Shown here piece after piece: positions 15,534-22,636 of a DNA stretch of 64,000 nt. This stretch comes from Bacillota bacterium. GTDB lineage: Bacteria; Bacillota; Clostridia; Acetivibrionales; DSM-1351. Made by a program: the position numbers and the translations under genes. Numbering within the stretch: the first letter of the stretch is position 1; every line of letters starts with the position of its first letter. The stretch is from positions 1 to 64,000 of the forward strand of contig JAEWMS010000045.1 in NCBI GenBank assembly GCA_023393115.1, written 5' to 3'. The notes below the pieces were generated by a model. That model was not told the DNA's origin and made no database searches. It was given only the letters and a program-made list of their open reading frames with translations.

Positions 15534-17201
15534 ATGGAAAACAGTTTTAATAATTTAGGCATTTCAGAACCAATTTTAAAGGCCCTCGAAGATATGGGCT
15601 TCCAAACACCGACTGAGGTACAGAGCAGAGCAATACCACACATACTGAATAATGAAGATCTTATTGTAATGTCCAAGACAGGCAGTGGTAAAACTGCAGT
15701 ATTTGGAGTTTCAATGCTTCAAATGACCGATCCTGAAGGCAATGGCCCCCAAGGATTAATTCTGACCCCCGTCCGAGAGCTTGCTGTTCAAGTGGACAGT
15801 GACATAAAAAAAATGGGTCGTTATCTTAATCACAAAACCACTGCAGTATACGGTCAGCATAGTATTAACACAGAGGTACAGGCTTTAAAAAAAGGTGTCA
15901 CTATTGTAACGGGTACGCCGGGTAGAGTTTATGACCACATTCAGCAGGGAAATCTGGTCACAAAAAATATTCGTTTTCTTGTATTGGATGAAGCAGACAG
16001 AATGCTGGATATGGGTTTCCTTGACCAGGTAAAAAGAATTATCCGGTCTGTTCCGAAAAACAGGGTTACACTGCTCTTTTCAGCCACAATGCCACCTGAA
16101 ATACACAGGATATGCAGTGAATATATGAAGAATCCCACAACAATAGAAATCGAATCTCAAACTAAAACGGTAGATACCATCCAACAGGAATATTACAGGG
16201 TGCAACCAAATGAAAAAAGAACTCAGTTAAATCGTCTGTTACTGGTTGAACAGCCCGAAAGCTGTATGATTTTCTGTAACACAAGAATGGCCGTTGATAA
16301 GGTGCAAAACTTTTTAACCAAACAGGGGTATGCGTCTGAAGCGCTTCATGGAGATATCCCACAAGGCAGGAGAACAAAAACCATATCCGAATTTAAACAG
16401 GGAAAATTCCATATTCTTGTGGCAACCGACGTTGCCGCCAGAGGTATTCATATCGATAATCTTTCTCTTGTAATTAACTATGATGTCCCTGTTGAAAAGG
16501 ACAGCTATGTTCACAGAATAGGACGAACCGGAAGGGCCGGCAATGGAGGAAGGGCCCTTTCCATTGTAACAAGTGATGACATAATGAGCCTTTACGAAAT
16601 AGAGGAACATATTGGTGTAATGATACCCGAAGCTGATCTGCCATCTGAGGAGCTGTTTACCAAGCGAAGTGCCGAAGCACGAAGCTGGCTTGAAGCCAAC
16701 AAGCTCAAAGAAAAACCGGTCAGATCACCCCGCAAGGCATCTGCCTCACCTTCTGCAAAATCTAAAGGGGCTTCGTCAGGGTCTGCAAAATCCAAAGCAC
16801 CTTCTTCGGCACCTGCAAAATCTGCTGCATCTTCATCGGATTTTGGGGATAAGGGTACCCGCAGGCAATCCGGTAAGAATAAGCCTGCAAACTCAAACAC
16901 GGAAGCATTGAAGTCATTAAATAAATCGAAGCTGCGTTCGGACAAAAAAGAAAGCGTCAGCAATAAACCTGCTGGTAAACCTGCTGTTCGCAGATCCGGA
17001 GGAGAAATTAAGCAGAATACCGGAAAAGACCGTTTCGATCGCAGAAACTATACAAACAGAGCTAATAACGTGAACAGACAGTCTACAGGCTCTGATGCAA
17101 AAATTGCTCCGTCAGTGGAAAATGTACAGTCACCTGCTTCAACAGTAAAAAATAAAAAACCTTTCCTCCAAAGGCTATTTGATAGTATTTTCGGAAAATA
17201 A
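15534..17201 (+). CDS. DEAD-box ATP-dependent RNA helicase
   Basis: All core motifs are present in order: Q-motif region (MGFQTPTEVQSRAIP), motif I (SKTGSGKTA), PTRELA-like VRELAVQ, motif II (LDEADRMLD), SATMP, the second RecA domain with GDIPQGRR, VATDVAARGIH, and motif VI HRIGRTGRAG. The core takes up about 370 residues. The remaining 180 form a disordered, strongly basic tail rich in Ser, Lys, Ala and Asn, including four variants of a short PSAKSK-like unit. It ends with a hydrophobic cap (KPFLQRLFDSIFGK). Such enzymes remodel structured RNA, often in ribosome assembly or in the cold. It is a single-gene transcript with a strong terminator. Confidence 0.93.
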   Translation: MENSFNNLGISEPILKALEDMGFQTPTEVQSRAIPHILNNEDLIVMSKTGSGKTAVFGVSMLQMTDPEGNGPQGLILTPVRELAVQVDSDIKKMGRYLNHKTTAVYGQHSINTEVQALKKGVTIVTGTPGRVYDHIQQGNLVTKNIRFLVLDEADRMLDMGFLDQVKRIIRSVPKNRVTLLFSATMPPEIHRICSEYMKNPTTIEIESQTKTVDTIQQEYYRVQPNEKRTQLNRLLLVEQPESCMIFCNTRMAVDKVQNFLTKQGYASEALHGDIPQGRRTKTISEFKQGKFHILVATDVAARGIHIDNLSLVINYDVPVEKDSYVHRIGRTGRAGNGGRALSIVTSDDIMSLYEIEEHIGVMIPEADLPSEELFTKRSAEARSWLEANKLKEKPVRSPRKASASPSAKSKGASSGSAKSKAPSSAPAKSAASSSDFGDKGTRRQSGKNKPANSNTEALKSLNKSKLRSDKKESVSNKPAGKPAVRRSGGEIKQNTGKDRFDRRNYTNRANNVNRQSTGSDAKIAPSVENVQSPASTVKNKKPFLQRLFDSIFGK

Positions 17202-17216
17202 AGTATTATAACTAAA

Positions 17217-17252
17217 AGCGCCTGTATGTCCGATTTACCGGGTACAGGCGCT
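17217..17252. terminator. Bidirectional rho-independent terminator
   Basis: A perfect 10-bp stem (AGCGCCTGTA/TACAGGCGCT) encloses a 16-base loop and has A-rich and T-containing flanks on both sides. It separates the convergent helicase and GNAT genes. Confidence 0.85.
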
Positions 17253-17269
17253 AAAATTTATATATTCCG

Positions 17270-17845
17270 TTATATTCTTCTGAACTCCATCTTATGAATA
17301 TTGCTTTTACCCAAAAGCAACAGGTAAATTTCATACATAATTCTACCAATATCTTTGTTTATCGTTTCCAAATCGGTTTCACATGTTAAAGCCAATATAT
17401 GCATGGGAACATCCCATATCACATATTGAATACCGGGGATAAGTCTGAAACCTGCCCTGGTGTAAAATTCAAGTCTTCTTTCACGAACAAATATCTCCTC
17501 TTCATGAAGTGCCTCTTCAGACTTTTCAATCTCCACGATAATCCCCTTGGAATCCGAGTAAATTTCCTTCAGATTTTCCAGAAACAACGTCCCTACACCT
17601 TTTCCCCTGTTTTCTTTGAACACAGCAAAAAAGCTTATTAGGACATATCCATCTGCTCCCTCGGCACATATTGCATAGGCTGCATCCCTCCCGTCCTTAA
17701 CCAGCATCCAGCCCGTTTGAATATTGTTTTCCAGATGTTCATACAGTTTATTATAAGGGGGGTATTCTCCTTCGGCAAAGTCCCGAACTATATGTTCATA
17801 TATATCCTTTAGTTCATCTAATTGAATTTTTCTGATTGTCTCCAT
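17270..17845 (-). CDS. GNAT family N-acetyltransferase
   Basis: The start is placed at ATG 17845, nine bases after GAGGGA; the frame is open further upstream but lacks a ribosome site there. The acetyl-CoA-binding region is visible as FAVFKENRGKGVGTLFLENL, matching the R/Q-x-x-G-x-G/A pattern. A later FYTRAGFRL motif is typical of the C-terminal half of the fold. The roughly 191-residue protein presumably transfers an acetyl group to an amine, but the substrate is unknown. It follows a small membrane-protein gene on the same strand by about 90 bases. Confidence 0.8.
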   Translation of the reverse strand: METIRKIQLDELKDIYEHIVRDFAEGEYPPYNKLYEHLENNIQTGWMLVKDGRDAAYAICAEGADGYVLISFFAVFKENRGKGVGTLFLENLKEIYSDSKGIIVEIEKSEEALHEEEIFVRERRLEFYTRAGFRLIPGIQYVIWDVPMHILALTCETDLETINKDIGRIMYEIYLLLLGKSNIHKMEFRRI

Positions 17846-17935
17846 ACTTTTGTGTCCCTCACAACTGATATTCATAAAGTATATTAAAGCTTTGTTTTTA
17901 ATAAGTGTCAAGGGCATGCATAACAACACAATCAT

Positions 17936-18490
17936 TTACTTCGAAGAGTTTCCTAACTTTCTTACTATAAAAACCACTAACGCAGAAACTACCCAGAGAG
18001 CTAACGAGATAAACTTAAGTTCTGTAGAGATTCCTGCTATTGTGGCTATTGCGTATAATTGTTCAGGGTAGTTATTCAATATAACTAATAACAGAATATT
18101 CTCACCTGCATCGAATATGCCTCTTAAATAAGATAAGCTGATAACATACCGCCATTTACCGGTCAGTAATACTTTTCCCATTATTATTTTCATAATTTCA
18201 GCTTGTGTGAATGCAAAGCTGATTATAAAAATAAAGTCAAATAGCAGGAATTTGAGATAAAATAGTCTGCCCTCGCTACCCAGAGTATTAATAATGCCGA
18301 ATAGCCATTCGGGTCCATACCCAAAGTTCATGTCAGGGGTACTGACTCCACCGCTGTACACCTTAAAGCCGGCATCACCTAATTTTAAAAACTCCATGCA
18401 AAACAGTGCCGCGATGCAGATTGTAAAAACTATAATTCTAAAAACTATTTCCTTTTTGCCATTGGCAGTTCTATTAAGTTTTTGATTCAT
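17936..18490 (-). CDS. Small multi-spanning membrane protein of unknown function
   Basis: The start is ATG 18490 because GGGGGG lies four bases upstream. The product has about 184 residues and four or five hydrophobic segments. The first is IVFRIIVFTICIAALFCMEFL and the last is LALWVVSALVVFIVRKL, with a positively charged C-terminus. An extracellular loop contains GGVSTPDMNFGYGPEWL. I recognise no family or catalytic motif. It lies in a same-strand series downstream of the TetR/EFR1 genes and could belong to that operon, although a hairpin at 18529-18554 lies between them. Confidence 0.6.
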   Translation of the reverse strand: MNQKLNRTANGKKEIVFRIIVFTICIAALFCMEFLKLGDAGFKVYSGGVSTPDMNFGYGPEWLFGIINTLGSEGRLFYLKFLLFDFIFIISFAFTQAEIMKIIMGKVLLTGKWRYVISLSYLRGIFDAGENILLLVILNNYPEQLYAIATIAGISTELKFISLALWVVSALVVFIVRKLGNSSK

Positions 18491-18528
18491 TTTACCCCCC
18501 GTAATTATAATTTGAAACATGCCTAATT

Positions 18529-18554
18529 AACCCATAATCCATAAACTATGGGTT
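18529..18554 (-). terminator. Stem-loop over the EFR1 stop codon
   Basis: An exact 8-bp inverted repeat (AACCCATA/TATGGGTT, 10-base loop) overlaps the stop codon of the EFR1 gene. It lacks a long T-run, so it may be only a weak attenuator between this gene and the membrane-protein gene downstream. Confidence 0.35.
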
Positions 18555-19425
18555 ATAGTGCATCGTTACTGATATAGTCATTAAAAAACTGAGGAACCTT
18601 GACTGTTGTCAAATCAACTGGGCTTGTACCATTAGCATGGTCGACAATTTCATTGACATTATATCCTCCGGCTACCGGAATAAAGGTTAAATGCTTAAAG
18701 TGTATTGCATTTTTCGGGCATGAATATACACATCTCAAGCAACCACTGCAAGACGATTGGAATTTGATTTTCTGGTTTTTTGCTATTATGTTCTCTGCTG
18801 GGCAATTCCTAACACATAAACCACAATTAGTACACGAGCTGTTTGCTCTTAAATCCTTACCCATAAACCTTATAAGAAATAATATAGCAGGAGACATTAA
18901 TCCATTCATGATTCTGAATTTCAGCCCAGTCTTAAGAACACGCTGCTGTCCTGTAATTACCTCTTTGCTCATAATAGCAGCCTTCCTTTTTGTGGCCAGA
19001 TAAAGCTGCTGTATAATTGGGTCTTCAAATTTGACAATCCAGTTGCTGCCGATGGAAAACATTCTTTCGTGAAACACCTTATATCCCTTACGTGACAGCT
19101 TTTTTATTAATGGATTTGAAGCATTATAGTTTATTGGCGCTACCCCGCCAGCTGTCCGGAAGACAAACACTTTTGCCTCCTTAACCTTAGGTATTTTTTC
19201 TATAAATGAAAGGACCAAGTTTGGTGTACTATAACCTATTACCTGACAGCCTATTCCTATAAGGTTGTACTTGATAGGATCAAAAGTGCTTGAGCCCTTT
19301 AATACGTCCTCAATTCTAATTAAATCAACCTCATAACCATTTATTATGAACTCCTCCCCGATCATTTCAGCAACAAGCTTTGTATTTCCGGTACCCGAAA
19401 AATAGAATATACCGACCGCTCCCAT
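18553..19425 (-). CDS. EFR1-type flavodoxin-ferredoxin fusion protein
   Basis: The N-terminal half is a flavodoxin-like domain beginning IFYFSGTGNTKLVAEMIGEE, the FMN phosphate-binding loop. The C-terminal half has two [4Fe-4S] motifs, CTNCGLCVRNCP and CSGCLRCVYSCP. The 290-residue architecture matches the EFR1 family (EFR1-type ferrodoxin), thought to transfer electrons to unknown partners. The start is ATG 19425, seven bases after GAGGGG. It lies four bases from the stop codon of the upstream tetR gene, so the two are co-transcribed and probably translationally coupled. Expression should follow the palindromic operator at 20141-20182. Confidence 0.88.
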   Translation of the reverse strand: MGAVGIFYFSGTGNTKLVAEMIGEEFIINGYEVDLIRIEDVLKGSSTFDPIKYNLIGIGCQVIGYSTPNLVLSFIEKIPKVKEAKVFVFRTAGGVAPINYNASNPLIKKLSRKGYKVFHERMFSIGSNWIVKFEDPIIQQLYLATKRKAAIMSKEVITGQQRVLKTGLKFRIMNGLMSPAILFLIRFMGKDLRANSSCTNCGLCVRNCPAENIIAKNQKIKFQSSCSGCLRCVYSCPKNAIHFKHLTFIPVAGGYNVNEIVDHANGTSPVDLTTVKVPQFFNDYISNDAL

Positions 19426-19429
19426 AATT

Positions 19430-20068
19430 TTACCCCTCATTCTTTAGAGTCCCCAACAGCATATCAATACTATAATAGCTAAATGCTTCAATATCCAATG
19501 AAAAGTGGCGCGTAAAACTATCTCCCGTTGAAGATAATTGATTCATAAAGCCAGTCAGCATAAAAACAAGACTGAAAGCTGCTTTTTCAGAGTTCAGCTC
19601 TGACCTGATACTCCCATCGGCTTTACCCTCTTCAATCACTTTTTCTACCGATTTGAACATCAGGTTATTAAAATCGGCCAACTCATATTTCTTTTTGCAT
19701 TCTTCTGTTGAATTCTTTTTTACATAACCCCAGTTACTAAATATTCTGAAGGTTTCCGGATTGTCTTTAAAAAACTTGTAGTATGCTTTACAGGTCTGTT
19801 GAATCCTAACAAACCCGTTCTGCTTATTATCAGCAGCTTCAGATAGGTACTCAAATAACCTTTTAAACCCCTTAAGTACAACTGCGAAATACAAATCTTC
19901 CTTGTTTTCAAAGTACTGATACAAGGTTCTCTTTGTAAATTGGGCAGCTCTTGCTATTTCTTCCATCGAAGACGCTTCAAAGCCTTTTTGTTGAAATATA
20001 TTTTCAGCTGCTGCCACTATTTCTTCCTCTCTTGCAAGTCTTTCTCGATCTCTTCTGGTCATTTCCAT
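19430..20068 (-). CDS. TetR/AcrR family regulator
   Basis: ATG 20068 has AGGAG seven bases upstream, so it is chosen over the longer open frame. The DNA-binding domain is clear: IFQQKGFEASSMEEIARAAQFTKRTLYQYFENKEDLYFAVV. The C-terminal helical domain carries the aromatic- and Lys-rich stretch often seen in clostridial regulators of this type. It is the first gene of an operon with the EFR1 electron-transfer protein. Its promoter contains two palindromes, one covering the -10 and one just past the start site, which strongly suggests autoregulation. Confidence 0.87.
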   Translation of the reverse strand: MEMTRRDRERLAREEEIVAAAENIFQQKGFEASSMEEIARAAQFTKRTLYQYFENKEDLYFAVVLKGFKRLFEYLSEAADNKQNGFVRIQQTCKAYYKFFKDNPETFRIFSNWGYVKKNSTEECKKKYELADFNNLMFKSVEKVIEEGKADGSIRSELNSEKAAFSLVFMLTGFMNQLSSTGDSFTRHFSLDIEAFSYYSIDMLLGTLKNEG

Positions 20069-20140
20069 GAACAAACTCCTTGCTATGCTTTGGTAATAAA
20101 TCTTCAAGTAACAATAGATATTTTAAACCATAGACAATTT

Positions 20141-20201
20141 TAGTATACCGACGGTATACTAAAATTACTCTTAGTATACTAATAATGTTTAAAATTGTCA
20201 A
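20141..20201 (-). promoter_or_regulatory. Promoter and two palindromic operators of the tetR-EFR1 operon
   Basis: On the minus strand TTGACA (20196-20201) and TATACT (20173-20178) are separated by 17 bases. The -10 lies inside the perfect palindrome TTAGTATACTAA (20171-20182). A second, larger palindrome has 10-bp arms TAGTATACCG and CGGTATACTA around one A (20141-20161) and falls just downstream of the transcription start. Both share the half-site TAGTATAC, so one repressor probably binds both. Confidence 0.8.
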
Positions 20202-20316
20202 CACTACTTTGTTTTAAGCAAATTAAATTACTATGTTCAAAATTAGCAATATCGTACAATAAAATCTGTTATTGTATTTATATAATTTTCATGGAATGAT
20301 ACTTTTGGAGGTCAAT

Positions 20317-20703
20317 ATGAGATTATTATTTGAAACTTTTGAGAATGGTAATGTGAGTGGGCCTGAAGGTCAACAGGCTATAAGTTCCATTTCCTGGAAT
20401 GAGCATCAAAGCTTTAAAGGAGTATTTTTAAAGCATCTTATCAAGGGTAATGAAACCGGCGGTCTTCTAAGCTGCCACCTGGTTAAAGTTAACCCCGGGT
20501 GTACAATAGATTCCCACGTTCACACAGGTAAGCTAGAAGTTCATGAGGTAATTGGTGGCAGCGGAAGCTGTATAATTGGCGGGAAGGTGGTCGCCTATCA
20601 GCCGGGATCGGTGGCACTGATTCCGGCCGATGTTAACCATAGAGTTGAAGCAGGAGACGATGGTATCTATATTCTTGCAAAATTCAGTCCGGCCTTATTG
20701 TAA
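20317..20703 (+). CDS. Cupin-domain protein
   Basis: ATG 20317 is preceded by GGAGG at five bases, so the product has 128 residues. A single cupin barrel is visible: VNPGCTIDSHVHTGKLEVHEVIGGSG carries the first metal-binding motif (G-x5-H-x-H-x4-E, here H-x-H-x3-LE). PGSVALIPADVNHRVEAGD carries the second, with its His. It probably binds a divalent metal; whether it is an enzyme or a sensor cannot be told. It reads divergently from the tetR-EFR1 operon and converges with an AraC gene, leaving only six bases between their stop codons and no visible terminator. Confidence 0.8.
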   Translation: MRLLFETFENGNVSGPEGQQAISSISWNEHQSFKGVFLKHLIKGNETGGLLSCHLVKVNPGCTIDSHVHTGKLEVHEVIGGSGSCIIGGKVVAYQPGSVALIPADVNHRVEAGDDGIYILAKFSPALL

Positions 20704-20709
20704 TTTTTG

Positions 20710-21603
20710 TTAAAGGTTATGATTGAACTTTACAAACTGCCCCGGTGTTATACCCATATTTCTTTTGAAGAATCTTATGAAATGGCTTTGGTCGGTGAAA
20801 CCAAGTTCCAATGATATGAAAGCCGCCGAATATCCTTCCAGAAGCAACTTTCTGGCAAGCTTTATTTTCAGCTGCAGCTGATATTCATATGGAGGTATTC
20901 CTATTTTATCTTTGAATAACCTTAAAAAATGGAACTTGCTTAAGCCTGCAAGAGCTGCCATTTCCTGCAGGCTTATATTATTCCGAGGGTGTTCCTCAAG
21001 ATATTCGACTAGCTTTGACACAGCATCCGGGTTATGTTCCGCTGTATTTTCAGAGTCTATGCCCGAATAAGTTACCCTGTCAAAGCCGGAACTGACATTA
21101 CCGGTTTCCCCGCATGGTTCCTCAAGGGAGAGTACCGGATAAACCTCCAGCAAGATAAGCATCAATTTGTATTCAATACTATCCGGGCTGCCACCGGCTT
21201 TAACCTCAGCGACGAAATCCATTATTTTTACGAGTACATCTTTAATGTACATATGTGGCACTTTAAATGAAAAAGGAATAAAAGTATCCTTACTTTGTGC
21301 AAAGTATTTAGAAACAAATCTTTTACCAAAGGTTAATACTACATGATTGAAGCCATCATTCTCCTTTGGCTTTATTTGATGTGGCTCCTCAGGGTTTATA
21401 AAATAAAGGCTTCCCGGACATAATACAAATTCCCTGTTGTGTAGAGTAAGCACAGCATTTCCATTTACAATGGCGCCAATACAGTATTGCTTGTGTAAAT
21501 GAACGGGGAAGGTATTCAAGACACCTTCTCCGCACACCAGTTCAAAATCCTCTATACACTTGTGCCGGGTGAAGTATATATTCCCACTTTTTTTATGCTT
21601 CAT
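20710..21603 (-). CDS. AraC family regulator with N-terminal cupin sensor
   Basis: The N-terminal 150 residues have the AraC-type cupin pattern (FPVHLHKQYCIGAIVNGNAVL, then LCPGSLYFINPEEPHQIKP). The C-terminal 100 residues contain the two helix-turn-helix motifs: ISLQEMAALAGLSKFHFLRLFKDKIGIPPYEYQ and AAFISLELGFTDQSHFIRFFKRNMGITPGQF. It is a 297-residue activator of normal layout; the effector is unknown. Its start overlaps the end of the upstream small winged-helix gene by four bases, so it is the third gene of a tightly packed minus-strand group with the membrane protein and the winged-helix protein. Confidence 0.88.
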   Translation of the reverse strand: MKHKKSGNIYFTRHKCIEDFELVCGEGVLNTFPVHLHKQYCIGAIVNGNAVLTLHNREFVLCPGSLYFINPEEPHQIKPKENDGFNHVVLTFGKRFVSKYFAQSKDTFIPFSFKVPHMYIKDVLVKIMDFVAEVKAGGSPDSIEYKLMLILLEVYPVLSLEEPCGETGNVSSGFDRVTYSGIDSENTAEHNPDAVSKLVEYLEEHPRNNISLQEMAALAGLSKFHFLRLFKDKIGIPPYEYQLQLKIKLARKLLLEGYSAAFISLELGFTDQSHFIRFFKRNMGITPGQFVKFNHNL

Positions 21604-21896
21604 AACCCTCCATATTGCTTTAACACATTTTCGAGCTTGTTTACATAGTCAATGAATTCTTTCTTCCCTTTTTCAGTCAGATTATATCTGGTTCTAGGCT
21701 TGTTATTGAAAAAGTCCTTTTTAACTTCTATATAACCGCTCTCCTCCATCTTTGAGACCTGTACGCTCAAATTACCATCGGTGGCTCCGGTTACCTCTTT
21801 AACCTCTTTAAAGGTTTTTTCACCGGTCATAAGGCAGGATACTATGGCAATTCTGAGCTTGGATTGAAAGATATCAGGTATTGAATTAACATCCAA
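21600..21896 (-). CDS. Small winged-helix transcriptional regulator
   Basis: About 98 residues with a single winged-helix domain of the kind seen in PF13601/MarR-like proteins: LRIAIVSCLMTGEKTFKEVKEVTGATDGNLSVQVSKMEESGYIEVKK, then a wing and TEKGKKEFIDYVNKLE. TTG at 21896 is preferred, six bases after GGGGGGA; another TTG lies five codons upstream at 21911. The gene overlaps the 3' end of the membrane-protein gene before it by about ten bases. Pairs of such a regulator with a membrane protein are common in clostridia, where the regulator usually controls the pair. Confidence 0.8.
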   Translation of the reverse strand: MDVNSIPDIFQSKLRIAIVSCLMTGEKTFKEVKEVTGATDGNLSVQVSKMEESGYIEVKKDFFNNKPRTRYNLTEKGKKEFIDYVNKLENVLKQYGGL

Positions 21897-22545
21897 TCCG
21901 AATCCCCCCAACCTGTCGGGACTTTAAAAAGAATCCAGTAAAAATGAATGTGAATGGAATAGCGATTGGTGAAAGAATTTGCATTATTGTAGTATCAAAT
22001 ACCCAAAAATGAGTAACTGAATACAGAACACTTATTGCTATATAGACTATTCCCATGAACTCAAGCTGCCTATAGCCCGTGAACAGGTAGGTTACTAATA
22101 ATGCTATCGCAAGGCTGAAGAGCAGAACAGAAAACCTGCTAGTCTGTACTGTAACACCCATTGGGTCTACACCCTTAGCAATATTAATCATTATTTTTGG
22201 CGGCAATACATTCATCACAAGTATAAGCATCCATACTTTTATCAGCTGCTTTTCTAAACCGATTGGCGGAAGCTTACGGGATACAAATCTATATATCACA
22301 TAAGCAAACGCTGCTATAATTCCAACAGGAAAAATAAAACTAATGACCGGATTTCTTAACATTATACCAGGTATCTGTTCTTGGTTTAATGTCATCCATA
22401 ATCCAATCGCACTGTTCAAAATAAAAAGCAAGCCCCAGTAAATAAACAGTTTACTGAATGCAACAAAGGATTTGCTGGTTCTATCAATGACTCCCTTTAT
22501 TAAAGAAATATTTTCTACTGCTTCACTTAAGACTTTCTCATCCAT
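21886..22545 (-). CDS. Membrane protein coded with a winged-helix regulator
   Basis: 219 residues with about six hydrophobic segments: FIYWGLLFILNSAIGLWMTL, then FIFPVGIIAAFAYVIYRFV, VWMLILVMNVLPP and others. The cytoplasmic N-terminus reads MDEKVLSEAVENISLIKGVI. I recognise no characterised family. The 3' end overlaps the winged-helix regulator gene, which in turn overlaps the AraC gene, so the three are probably one transcript. The membrane protein could be a signal sensor or the target of that regulator; the sequence does not decide this. Confidence 0.65.
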   Translation of the reverse strand: MDEKVLSEAVENISLIKGVIDRTSKSFVAFSKLFIYWGLLFILNSAIGLWMTLNQEQIPGIMLRNPVISFIFPVGIIAAFAYVIYRFVSRKLPPIGLEKQLIKVWMLILVMNVLPPKIMINIAKGVDPMGVTVQTSRFSVLLFSLAIALLVTYLFTGYRQLEFMGIVYIAISVLYSVTHFWVFDTTIMQILSPIAIPFTFIFTGFFLKSRQVGGIRIGC

Positions 22546-22636
22546 TTAATCAACTCCTCTTATAATTAATATAAAGTACTTTATACTATAAAGTATATAC
22601 TAATTGTCTGATTTGTCAATATATAACAAACCTAAA

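Noticed and set aside
16592..16963. 123-codon minus-strand frame inside the helicase gene
   Set aside because: It is the complement of the low-complexity basic tail and has no ribosome site or family pattern.
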